NCBI RefSeq assembly: GCF_012911815.1
Contig: NZ_JAATNW010000007.1
Span: forward strand, 186,001 to 250,000
Direction of reading: 5' to 3'
DNA from: Alteromonas ponticola
GTDB lineage: Bacteria > Pseudomonadota > Gammaproteobacteria > Enterobacterales > Alteromonadaceae
DNA: 64,000 nucleotides
The translations under genes and the position numbers were made by a program. Positions 48,946 to 57,341 of this stretch are shown here, piece after piece. A model generated the notes under the pieces. The model saw only the letters and a program-made list of their open reading frames with translations. It made no database searches and was not told the origin of the DNA. The first letter of the stretch is position 1; the number at the start of each line of letters is the position of its first letter.

Positions 48946-51900
48946 TTATCTACCACCTTCAATTTCGTTCAGCAATTTTGTCAAACTTTCCTGTGCTCGC
49001 TCAAACTCAAAGTCTTCAATATCCGATAAAATTTCTTCAATCGCCTGTGCAAATTTTCCTTTTGGCAACTTAGCTAACAGCTCTATTTCGTCTTCATTGA
49101 GCTGATGGCGTGAAACACTTACCTGCAGAGTTTGCAGGTGTTCTGTTAATTTTGCGCTATCTACGTGCTCTCTGTCATCGACATTCAGTGCCGATGATAT
49201 AATCGCAGCATCGATTTCAGCTTCAACATGCAGCAGCGCTTGCTCTACGTCGTTTAAAGCTTCCACCACGTTTTTCTGCTCTCTTGCACTGACTTCAAGC
49301 TGACCTAAACTGGCAGCGAACTCATTCAGCGCAAGATTTCCGGCACTCCCTCTTAGACCATGACTTTGGGACAACACAGCAGGCCAGTCTTGCTCTTTAA
49401 CCGCATGTCGCAAAAGCGCTATTCTTTCGTGGTTTTCGATAATAAAACGGCTTAACTCCTCTTCATGTTTAGCACGAGAGCCCCACAGGCGCTCGCCCAT
49501 CTTTTTGTCGACGACCTTGCCATTGTCGATCACCGCAGAGCTTTTTGAAGGCTTAATTTCCAGGTTTAAAACACGCGCAATTTCTTCACACAGCGAGGGG
49601 AAGTCTACTGGCTTGTTGGCAAAGCCTTCCATACCAGCTGCATCCGCTTCTTGTTTATCCTGCACCAATACACTGGCTGTCAGGGCAATAATTGGCGTAG
49701 CTGGGAGATTGTGCTGTTTTTCATATTGGCGTCTCTGCCTGGCCGCCGAAAGACCATCAAGTACTGGCATCTGCAAATCCATCAAAACCACATCAAACGA
49801 TTTTTCACGCATGTATTCCAACGCTTCTTCACCGTTAGTCGCAGACACAATGGTGTGGCCTTCCCGACCCAGCATCGCATTCAGTAAGTCCACATTCTGT
49901 GCAATGTCATCAACCACTAAAATTGTCAGCGCTGGAAGTTGGGTTTGTTCAAAGTGCGAGATCTCCTCAGCTTTTGCTACCGGTTCGAGGGGTAGGCTAA
50001 AACTAAATGTAGAACCTTTGCCTAACTCACTTTTAACCGTTATCTGCCCCCCCATCAGTTCAACAAGCTGTTTGCTGATCGTTGTGCCAAGCCCAGTACC
50101 GCCATATTTACGGCTCATCGAAGCATCAGCCTGCGAGAACGCATCAAATACCTGCTCCAGTTGGGTTGGCGTCATTCCAATACCCGTATCAATAATATCA
50201 AAGCGCACATCATTTGCTTTAACCGGGTATACATGCAGAGCAACGTGTCCCTGACTGGTAAATTTAACGGCGTTGCCGATAATGTTATTCAGCACCTGCC
50301 GCAGACGCTCTGGCACGCCCCGGTAATGACTGGAAACATCGGATGAAATATCAACGTTAAGCTCCAGACCTTTGCGTTTTGCCTCAAGCCAAAATGTAGA
50401 AAACACCGTGTCGATTTCGTTGCTTAAATTGAAGATACGATACTCTAATTCCAATTTTCCCTTATCCAACTTTGCGCTGTCTAAAATGTCATTTAACAGA
50501 TGAAGCAGAGAGCGTGCAGAACGATTAATGGTATTTAAATGCTTAAGTTGATTTGTCTCCATGGGCTCATCTAACAACAAATCGCTAAAACCTATAATGG
50601 AGTTCATGGGGGTGCGAATTTCATGACTCATGTTAGCCAAAAAGGCGGTTCGCACTGCGGCAGCCTGCTCAGCAGCTTGTTTCGCCTCGCGTAAGTCTTC
50701 TTCCATTTTACGCCGCGCTGAAACATCCATTATAAAACCATCCAGCCACTGGGTTTCACCGTCTTCATCTTTGACGAATTTACCGTGTTCACTTACCCAA
50801 CGGACATTCCCTTGTCGATCATAGATGCGGTATTCAAGGTCAAACTGCCCCGTTTTTCCGTAGGATTCCTGGATTAGCGCAACGTCATCCGGGTGATACA
50901 AATCCTGAAAACTTATTGACGGATCCGGTAATTCAAATTCAGACGCAGGGTAGCCGGTTATCTCTTCTACCGCTTCACTGATGAACACCATAGGCCAGGA
51001 AGGCTCATCCAGACAGCGATACGCTATGCCTGGAATATTCTGAATGAAAGAACGAAATTTAGCCTCATTTTCTTTTAAAGCGCGTTCCATCTTAATTCGC
51101 TGCCGAATATCTTCGATGAAGGCTACAAAGAAATGTTCACCATGCAACTTGGTCAGTCCAACTCCCAGTCTTATTGGGATGAGTGAGCCATCCTTGTGGA
51201 GAGCTTGCACGTCACGACTTTCACCGACCAGGTGCCGTACCCCCTCACCTTTCGCTGCCCCGAAAAACTGTTCATCGTATATATGTCTTCGCTCGGGTGG
51301 TACTACGCTGAGTACTGAATTTCCCAACAGCTCCTGCTCTGACCAGCCGAGAATTTTAGTTACCGCGGGGTTAACACGTATGATGACGCCTTTAGAATTC
51401 ACCGTTAAAATGCCGTCAATAGCCGTTTGCGTAATCGCATTTTGCAGGCGTTCACTTTCCAACGCGCGGGCGGTGGCGTCTTTATATTTGTAAAGAATTG
51501 AAATACCAGACACAAAGGCAATCAGCGTCAAGGTGGTTAGGCTGACAGCAATGGCAAGGTAATAAGAAATATTAGCGGTTTGCTGCGAGAGTTCCAGCCC
51601 TGGGGGTTTTACGAATCTGGCTGCGCTCATTCCCGTATAATGCATGCCGGAAATGGCCAGACCCATTACCACCCCCGCCAGCACCATCGTACTTGTCGAC
51701 GCACGTTTGTCCTTGCGCATACGCGTCAGACCAAAACGAATATACAGCGCCAGCATGGCAAGAATAACGGCCACAACAATAGAAAGTAAAAATAATGGCA
51801 AGCTGTATCGAAGCAGCGGCGCCATTTCCATCGCAGCCATTCCCGTATAATGCATTGTCCCAATGCCTGCGCCAACCAGCACACCACCAATAATAATTTG

Positions 51901-52266
51901 CGGGGGAGTAATGGTGGATTCGACGAGTTGTCTTAATGCTACCCAGGCCGCAGCAACCCCAGGAAATGCGGACAATGCAGTTAAGCCCGCATTGTATTGA
52001 ACAGGTGTGCACAGATTAAATGCTAACATCCCCAGAAAGTGCATTGCCCAAATTCCTCCACCAAGCGCCAGACTTCCTGTCGCTAAAAGTAAATTTCGGC
52101 GCCCGGCCGCTCTCGATTCGCGCGCTTGCTCTGCCACTTGAAATCCCATAAAGGAAGCAAGGATAGCAATCATTACTGATAGCAAAACCAACCATGGACT
52201 GTAATCGCCGTAAACTAACAGCGAAGAGTCGGGAATAGAAAACGCGGTAATTAATGAGTCAAGCAT
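48946..52266 (-). CDS. MHYT-PAS hybrid sensor histidine kinase
   Basis: A 1106-residue inner-membrane sensor. Approximate order: MHYT domain with seven helices (20-270; WAMHFLGM, MHYTGMAAMEM, MHYTGMSAARF), two PAS domains (280-400, 410-525), HisKA (FLANMSHEIRTPMNSIIGFS, phospho-His in the H box), HATPase (GIGMTPTQLEQVFDAFSQAD, GTGLGTTISKQLV), receiver (VVLMDLQMPVLDG) and HPt (QSHGLRGSAGN). MHYT is thought to sense diatomic gases through bound copper. The separate HD-GYP regulator downstream completes a phosphorelay to c-di-GMP breakdown. Confidence 0.93.
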   Translation of the reverse strand: MLDSLITAFSIPDSSLLVYGDYSPWLVLLSVMIAILASFMGFQVAEQARESRAAGRRNLLLATGSLALGGGIWAMHFLGMLAFNLCTPVQYNAGLTALSAFPGVAAAWVALRQLVESTITPPQIIIGGVLVGAGIGTMHYTGMAAMEMAPLLRYSLPLFLLSIVVAVILAMLALYIRFGLTRMRKDKRASTSTMVLAGVVMGLAISGMHYTGMSAARFVKPPGLELSQQTANISYYLAIAVSLTTLTLIAFVSGISILYKYKDATARALESERLQNAITQTAIDGILTVNSKGVIIRVNPAVTKILGWSEQELLGNSVLSVVPPERRHIYDEQFFGAAKGEGVRHLVGESRDVQALHKDGSLIPIRLGVGLTKLHGEHFFVAFIEDIRQRIKMERALKENEAKFRSFIQNIPGIAYRCLDEPSWPMVFISEAVEEITGYPASEFELPDPSISFQDLYHPDDVALIQESYGKTGQFDLEYRIYDRQGNVRWVSEHGKFVKDEDGETQWLDGFIMDVSARRKMEEDLREAKQAAEQAAAVRTAFLANMSHEIRTPMNSIIGFSDLLLDEPMETNQLKHLNTINRSARSLLHLLNDILDSAKLDKGKLELEYRIFNLSNEIDTVFSTFWLEAKRKGLELNVDISSDVSSHYRGVPERLRQVLNNIIGNAVKFTSQGHVALHVYPVKANDVRFDIIDTGIGMTPTQLEQVFDAFSQADASMSRKYGGTGLGTTISKQLVELMGGQITVKSELGKGSTFSFSLPLEPVAKAEEISHFEQTQLPALTILVVDDIAQNVDLLNAMLGREGHTIVSATNGEEALEYMREKSFDVVLMDLQMPVLDGLSAARQRRQYEKQHNLPATPIIALTASVLVQDKQEADAAGMEGFANKPVDFPSLCEEIARVLNLEIKPSKSSAVIDNGKVVDKKMGERLWGSRAKHEEELSRFIIENHERIALLRHAVKEQDWPAVLSQSHGLRGSAGNLALNEFAASLGQLEVSAREQKNVVEALNDVEQALLHVEAEIDAAIISSALNVDDREHVDSAKLTEHLQTLQVSVSRHQLNEDEIELLAKLPKGKFAQAIEEILSDIEDFEFERAQESLTKLLNEIEGGR

Positions 52267-52482
52267 ACGGCCTTACTACTAGTGTTGGAGAAGAAAGAAG
52301 TTTCCGTCTTAGATGAGCAGAGAGTACGGTTCTATATCCAGTTTGGGACAAAATGATAACCCGAAAGATTATAAAGGCCTTTTACGTTTGACACGTTATA
52401 CCTGTTAAATCATAAGTATATGTTTAAAAGCTGGATTGTTTTGGCGAGTGGCGATAAGAATTACACCGTTAAAACAAAAAAA

Positions 52483-52502
52483 GCCCTGATTTTCATCAGG
52501 GC
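52483..52502 (-). terminator. terminator after the initiator tRNA gene
   Basis: GCCCTGAT (52483-52490), loop TTTC, ATCAGGGC (52495-52502). On the minus strand TTTTTTTG follows. It separates the tRNA from the kinase gene. Confidence 0.92.
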
Positions 52503-52510
52503 CTTAAATG

Positions 52511-52587
<77 letters not shown>

Positions 52588-52643
52588 TCTGAACTGGTTT
52601 TGAAGGCTAGCTGTTATTTGCTGTTGCCGTTCAAGTGGTGCGT

Positions 52644-52671
52644 ATTATACATAGTGAATTATGCTTGGCAA
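52644..52671 (-). promoter_or_regulatory. promoter of tRNA-fMet
   Basis: Minus-strand TTGCCA (52666-52671), 16-base spacer and TATAAT (52644-52649), about 57 bases before the tRNA. Confidence 0.75.
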
Positions 52672-52758
52672 GCGATGTTTCAAAGAAAATTCAACTTTTA
52701 CGACTGTTTGCTCACTTAACACCCAACTTGCTTAACTATTCAACACCTAAACCGGAAT

Positions 52759-53061
52759 TTACCTGAATTTCTCCATTTTTTCCGCCATAGTGAAGTCCAA
52801 ATCACTAAGCCCACCCACATCGTGGGTTGTTAATGTTACCTCTACTTTATTATAGACGTTAAACCACTCTGGGTGGTGATTTAATTTTTCCGCCCAAATG
52901 GCAATTTGTGACATCCAGCCGAATGCGCGTATAAAGCTTTTAAATTTAAACGTCTTGGTAATCTTATCTTCTTCAAGCTGCCACTGCTCCTCTGCGCCGA
53001 GTGTTTCATTTAATTTATTCAGTGCCTGCTCAATTTGAGACGTATCCAATTTTTCTGCCAT
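52759..53061 (-). CDS. phhB: 4a-hydroxytetrahydrobiopterin dehydratase
   Basis: A 100-residue pterin-4a-carbinolamine dehydratase ([53 protein letters not shown]), with the catalytic HHPEW motif. It recycles the pterin cofactor, usually of phenylalanine hydroxylase, which is not in this window. The ATG at 53061 is chosen; GGAGC lies six bases ahead. Confidence 0.93.
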   Translation of the reverse strand: MAEKLDTSQIEQALNKLNETLGAEEQWQLEEDKITKTFKFKSFIRAFGWMSQIAIWAEKLNHHPEWFNVYNKVEVTLTTHDVGGLSDLDFTMAEKMEKFR

Positions 53062-53512
53062 CACGTTGCTCCAAGATTGTTAATTCACATTGTGTTCATC
53101 ACTAAATCATATAGTTACCCACTCACTGCTATTGTGGCAAACTTGCCGCAAGAAAAGGCGTATTCAGTGCGTGCTAATAGCTTTACACGTAATCATGCGA
53201 AAGAAGTTCATTTTTTTGTGCTTACCAGGTACAGCATAAAATATAAATAACGGTTTTATTTAGCTCAGTCGCCGACGACAGCTGCCTGTGAAAAATTAAA
53301 CACACTTCAATGAACCACTGTATGAAATGCAAGCAACCGAGTATTTATCTTAGCTCGTCAATAGATCCCTGATTATCATAGGTGCCAAATTTTATACCCA
53401 GGTATCAGACTGGTTATTTTTTAATCGCGTAAAGTTTTCTTTAATGAACTCGAATAACCATTAAGGCGGAATCACGACAAGCTTCCAAAATTATACGTTC
53501 GAGGAATTAACC
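53062..53512. other. 451-base intergenic stretch
   Basis: No gene recognised. It holds the upstream regions of phhB (minus) and the first DUF3718 gene (plus). Near 53501, CGAGGAATTAACC is the ribosome site of the latter. No repeat or clear promoter seen. Confidence 0.4.
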
Positions 53513-53908
53513 ATGTTGAAAGTAGTTAAATCATCTTTAGTCATCGCGTTTGCTTCTTTAAGTGTTACAGGCATAGCCAACGCTGACATTAATGCCGACC
53601 TGGCAAATATTTGCACCATTGTTCAGGCCGATGATAAAGGAGAACTGCGTAAAAAAATGCGCAGCGTTCAATCGGACTATCGCTTGAAATTAAACGATTA
53701 TTATTCTGGTATATCCTGCAGCGGGAATAGCTTGATCCGAACAGCGATTCTTTCAAATGCGGTTGAAGTTGGAACCTTGATGGTTAAAAAGATGCCGAAA
53801 TCAGATCTGGCGGCACCTGAGAAAGATGGTAAAACCTTACAGGCCTGGATCACCGAACAGGGTCTTCAGGATAATCCTATCAATGCAGTGTTGTTAGATC
53901 GCATGTAA
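53513..53908 (+). CDS. DUF3718 secreted protein, copy 1
   Basis: A 131-residue periplasmic or secreted protein with a signal peptide (cleavage near GIANA-D). It shares with the next two genes the core LANICTIVQADDKGELRK, then YYSGISC and GNSLIRTA, and the end KDGKTLQAW. Two conserved cysteines (C34, C69) could form a disulfide. The family is known mainly as DUF3718 in Shewanella and Alteromonas by recollection; no function is known to me. An intrinsic terminator follows. Confidence 0.82.
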   Translation: MLKVVKSSLVIAFASLSVTGIANADINADLANICTIVQADDKGELRKKMRSVQSDYRLKLNDYYSGISCSGNSLIRTAILSNAVEVGTLMVKKMPKSDLAAPEKDGKTLQAWITEQGLQDNPINAVLLDRM

Positions 53909-54399
53909 TGAATCAGTACTAAACGCAAATACGTTCTCCCTTTTACGACGCCCTACAAGTAAGATTGTGGGGCTTTTTTTATCCGCTAGCCGAACCCCGA
54001 TCGTGTGTCACATTATATAAACGTTAATAACGATCTCATTTGTCAGCACTACCATTCGATAATTCACCCCGGACCTTTTATATAGTACACAAAAATGAAA
54101 AGTAAAAAGTCCAGGTTGCAGGGAGCCAGTAAGAAAATCCCCCTAAGAGCTACGCTTTGCTATCGTTAATGTGACGCGATGAAATAAGTAAACCCACCTC
54201 ACTCAAAACTTAGAACAACCATTTATTATTCATATACATATGAGGTTAAGCACAGTACGGTTCTATTATTTTTTCACAGACCTGATACGTATGACTTCGC
54301 ATATCATGTTATCAGCGTCAGTATTTTCACACTCCGTTAAATCCCGTTTAATGCTTCCCGAACAAAACAAACACCGAAATTCTTTAAAGGAAATTAACC
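53909..54399. other. 491-base spacer between DUF3718 copies
   Basis: It contains the terminator at 53950-53980 and the upstream region of copy 2. The rest is A+T-rich without a recognised gene or repeat, and no obvious extra gene copy remains. Confidence 0.4.
53950..53980 (+). terminator. terminator of DUF3718 copy 1
   Basis: GCCCTACAA (53950-53958), loop GTAAGA, TTGTGGGGC (53965-53973), then TTTTTTT; one U-G pair. Confidence 0.88.
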
Positions 54400-54795
54400 A
54401 TGTTGAAAATTGTTAAAACTTCCCTTGCCGTTGCTATTACGTCATTAACTTTTGCCAATGTTGCACAAGCATCTATCGAAGACGACTTGGCTAACATCTG
54501 CACTATCGTTCAAGCTGATGATAAAGGCGAACTACGTAAAAAAATGCGTCGCGTTCAGTCAGACTATAACCTTAAATTACACGATTACTATACTGGTATC
54601 AGCTGTAATGGTAATAGTCTTATTCGTACCGCGTTAACAAATAATGCAGTTGAAGTTGGCACTTTGCTTGTGAAAAAAATGCCTAAATCAAATCTTGAAG
54701 CACCTGAAGAGGACGGAAAAACTTTGCAGGCATGGATTTCAGAAAAAGGCTTGGCAGGTAACCCTATTGCCGTTGAATTGCAAGGCCGTATCTAA
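54400..54795 (+). CDS. DUF3718 secreted protein, copy 2
   Basis: A 131-residue paralogue of the preceding gene, of identical length, with signal peptide (ANVAQA-S) and both cysteines. The core from LANICTIVQ to LIRTA is nearly the same, while the leader and C-terminal residues vary. Synonymous codons differ between the copies, so the duplication is not recent. It has its own AAAGGAAA ribosome site and its own terminator, so it can be expressed independently. Confidence 0.82.
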   Translation: MLKIVKTSLAVAITSLTFANVAQASIEDDLANICTIVQADDKGELRKKMRRVQSDYNLKLHDYYTGISCNGNSLIRTALTNNAVEVGTLLVKKMPKSNLEAPEEDGKTLQAWISEKGLAGNPIAVELQGRI

Positions 54796-54856
54796 ACCGA
54801 TTACATGAATGCCATGTGAATTTTTTCAACATGGTCGCGGACTTAACTCCGCTCCC

Positions 54857-54886
54857 AGTGGCTCCCCAAGGGAGCCACTTTCTTTT
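54857..54886 (+). terminator. terminator of DUF3718 copy 2
   Basis: AGTGGCTCC (54857-54865), loop CCAAG, GGAGCCACT (54871-54879), then TTCTTTT. Confidence 0.88.
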
Positions 54887-55008
54887 GTATCCCCCCTATG
54901 TATTAACTTTAATACTCAAGTATCAACCTTCTAGTAGCTGCAACTTTTAAATTAGTTTTTAATGCGCTCGATTTCGCCACACTTGCGTGGCTTTCTTGAG
55001 GAAAAACC

Positions 55009-55410
55009 ATGTTGAAATTTGTTAAACACGCTTTGGTCACATCAATGTTTGCGTTGGGTCTGTCGGCTCAGGCATCAGCTATAGGTAACGTGAATGAAGC
55101 GTTAGCGAATATTTGTACTATCGTACAGGCTGACGACAAAGGTGAGCTGCGTAAAAAAATGAAAGCAGTTGAAGATGACTTCAGATTAAAGTTGCAGGAC
55201 TACTATTCTGGTATCTCGTGTGACGGCAATAGCTTAATTCGCACTGCGATGCTGAATAACGCTGAAGAGGCAGGTACTTTACTGATAAAGAAAATGCCCA
55301 AGTCTGCGTTGAATGAACCAGAAAAAGATGGCAAAACGTTGCAGGCATGGGTGAGCGAAAAAGGTCTTAATACCAACCCATTAGCGCAAGTGCTGGCAGA
55401 ACGTATCTAA
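55009..55410 (+). CDS. DUF3718 secreted protein, copy 3
   Basis: A 133-residue paralogue, two residues longer at the mature N-terminus (signal cleavage near QASA-I). It keeps the common core and both cysteines but shows more changes (KAVEDDFRLKLQDYYSGISC, EEAGTLLIKKMPKS), so it may be the more diverged member. Ribosome site GAGG before the ATG; its own terminator follows. Confidence 0.82.
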   Translation: MLKFVKHALVTSMFALGLSAQASAIGNVNEALANICTIVQADDKGELRKKMKAVEDDFRLKLQDYYSGISCDGNSLIRTAMLNNAEEAGTLLIKKMPKSALNEPEKDGKTLQAWVSEKGLNTNPLAQVLAERI

Positions 55411-55435
55411 GCAAACTATTCATACTCAAGCAAAT

Positions 55436-55466
55436 GAGCTGACCTGCTGCGTCGGCTCTTTTTTTT
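55436..55466 (+). terminator. terminator of DUF3718 copy 3
   Basis: GAGCTGAC (55436-55443), loop CTGCTGC, GTCGGCTC (55451-55458), then TTTTTTTT. Confidence 0.88.
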
Positions 55467-55662
55467 GTGCTGTCGTTCCTGTTTTACTCTGCTCAATGGT
55501 GTTACTAGCCAATTGTGACCGACTGATTTAAAACACCGCACTTGCGTATCAGTATTAATACGCTTGTATTTTACTCCCTCTATCTTATATGGGCTTTTTA
55601 ACCTTTAATTAGCGTGCAGACAAAATAATTCGGATAAGCGTCCGACAAGGAGCGGGTATCGT

Positions 55663-55944
55663 ATGAAAGCCATAGTTAAAAGCGTATTGATGTTATCGTT
55701 ACTTAGCATGAGCATTTCGTCGTTCTCGTTTGAACGACCAGATGCAGGCCACCAGCAGGTTACAGCTGATTTTAGTGAAAAAAAGCAGCGTCAGTCCTCT
55801 ATGCTGCAATTAGTTTCTTTTATGCAGGATCAGAATTCTGAGTCGCATAACGACGTTAGCAATAATGAATTGATCCTACAATCTATCCAGCAAAATTCAT
55901 TGAGCCACAAAAAGTTACCTGAACACTTGATTGCAGTACGTTGA
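55663..55944 (+). CDS. small secreted protein of unknown function
   Basis: A 93-residue protein with a signal peptide (MKAIVKSVLMLSLLSMSISSFSF) and a polar, Gln/Ser/Asn-rich mature part without cysteine. AAGGAGCGG is a good ribosome site before the ATG. It follows the DUF3718 genes with the same orientation and also ends in its own terminator, but shows no similarity to them. I recognise no family. Confidence 0.65.
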   Translation: MKAIVKSVLMLSLLSMSISSFSFERPDAGHQQVTADFSEKKQRQSSMLQLVSFMQDQNSESHNDVSNNELILQSIQQNSLSHKKLPEHLIAVR

Positions 55945-56036
55945 GATAAATCCAACGATTCAAGTTCATTATTGTCAATTATTAAATGTTGTAACTATAA
56001 CGATTCAACATGGCATGCAGAGAGATCTGCAACTTC

Positions 56037-56068
56037 AAACGGCTTCCTTCGGGAAGCCGTTTTCTTTG
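56037..56068 (+). terminator. terminator with UUCG tetraloop
   Basis: AAACGGCTTCC (56037-56047), loop TTCG, GGAAGCCGTTT (56052-56062), then TCTTT. The cUUCGg loop is exceptionally stable. Confidence 0.92.
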
Positions 56069-56155
56069 CTAAACGGTTAGCCATAATTATGGCATCAGGC
56101 ACAACAATAACCGTACCTGTTGTTAATCATATAAGCTAACGCAATCAGCCCAGGC

Positions 56156-57139
56156 TTAACTGGCAATGGTGTCTAAAATTAACTTTCCCCTGGCCTCACG
56201 ATTAATCAGTCGATTTAGCGCGGTCGCCGCTTCGCTTAATGGATAACGTTGCTCAATATGAACTGTGATGTCTCCCGCACTGGCCCATGAAAATAGTTCG
56301 TGCATATTTTGGCGAAAAACATCAGGCTCTCTTTGAATGAATTGGCCCCAGAACACCCCCACCAGTGAAAATCCTTTCACCAACGCCAGGTTAGCCGCCA
56401 GCTTGGGAATTTCGCCACTGGCAAAACCTACGGTTAAAAGCCTTCCTTTCCATGCCATAACGCGGGCGCAGGCAGCAAAGGCTTCACCACCTACACAGTC
56501 ATAAACCACGTCTATCCCTTTTCCCTGAGTTAACTCTTTTAGTGTCTCTTTAAGATCCTGTTTCACGTAATTAATGGTGATATCTGCACCATACTTTTCA
56601 GCCAGCTTTAACTTTTCTGTCGTCGAGCAAACAGCAATTACCTTTGCTCCCATTCGTTTGCCTATCTGAACGGCTGCTAAGCCGGTGCCGCCAGCGGCCC
56701 CTGTCACCAAAAGTGTTTCTCCCGCCTGTAACGCTGCGCGCTGTTTTAACGCATGGTGGGCAGTGGCATGCGCTGTGATCAGTCCTGCCGCCGCCTGCTC
56801 TGTTACGCCTTCTGGTATCGGCATGACCTGGGTTGCTGGTAACGCAACTTTTTCAGCAAATCCACCTAACTGACTAATCCCTATCACCCGATCGCCCTGT
56901 TGAAACGATGTCACATTTTTACCGCACTTATGTACAGTCCCGGCAACCTCGCTTCCTGGAATAAATGGAAATTCAGGCTGCATTTGATACAACCCCTGCA
57001 CCAGCAAAGCATCAGGAAAGTTAACACCCGCTGCGGCAACATCGATTAAAATGTCATTCTCACCGATATCAGGATCGTTCACTTCAGCAAAGGCCAAATT
57101 TTCAACGGGACCAAATTCATTACAAATGATGGCTTTCAT
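56156..57139 (-). CDS. NADPH:quinone oxidoreductase-family protein
   Basis: A 327-residue zinc-independent medium-chain dehydrogenase/reductase. The N-terminal catalytic domain has AAGVNFPDALLVQGLYQ and PGSEVAGTV; the Rossmann part has VTGAAGGTGLAAVQIGKRMGAKVIAV, and VYDCVGG is typical. It reduces quinones or enals with NADPH. It is divergent from the TonB-dependent receptor gene across 202 bases; no functional link is evident. Confidence 0.92.
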   Translation of the reverse strand: MKAIICNEFGPVENLAFAEVNDPDIGENDILIDVAAAGVNFPDALLVQGLYQMQPEFPFIPGSEVAGTVHKCGKNVTSFQQGDRVIGISQLGGFAEKVALPATQVMPIPEGVTEQAAAGLITAHATAHHALKQRAALQAGETLLVTGAAGGTGLAAVQIGKRMGAKVIAVCSTTEKLKLAEKYGADITINYVKQDLKETLKELTQGKGIDVVYDCVGGEAFAACARVMAWKGRLLTVGFASGEIPKLAANLALVKGFSLVGVFWGQFIQREPDVFRQNMHELFSWASAGDITVHIEQRYPLSEAATALNRLINREARGKLILDTIAS

Positions 57140-57341
57140 TTTAATCCTTGTTTTGTGTTAAACAGCATGAGAAAGCATTGTCTTCTATGCAGTTTGAAGA
57201 TGGAATTTAAGGTACCTGCAAATTTCCACTTTAGACCACTTTTAGACCAAGTCGCTAGGAAAATGAATAAAAGTAAGTTATAACCTAAACATAATAAAAA
57301 AATGTTTTCACTAACGGAATTCATATAAAGAAGCTCTATAC

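Noticed and set aside
49505..50254. 249-codon open frame on the plus strand opposite the hybrid kinase gene
   Set aside because: It lies wholly antisense to well-supported HATPase and receiver domains and has no recognisable domain or ribosome site.
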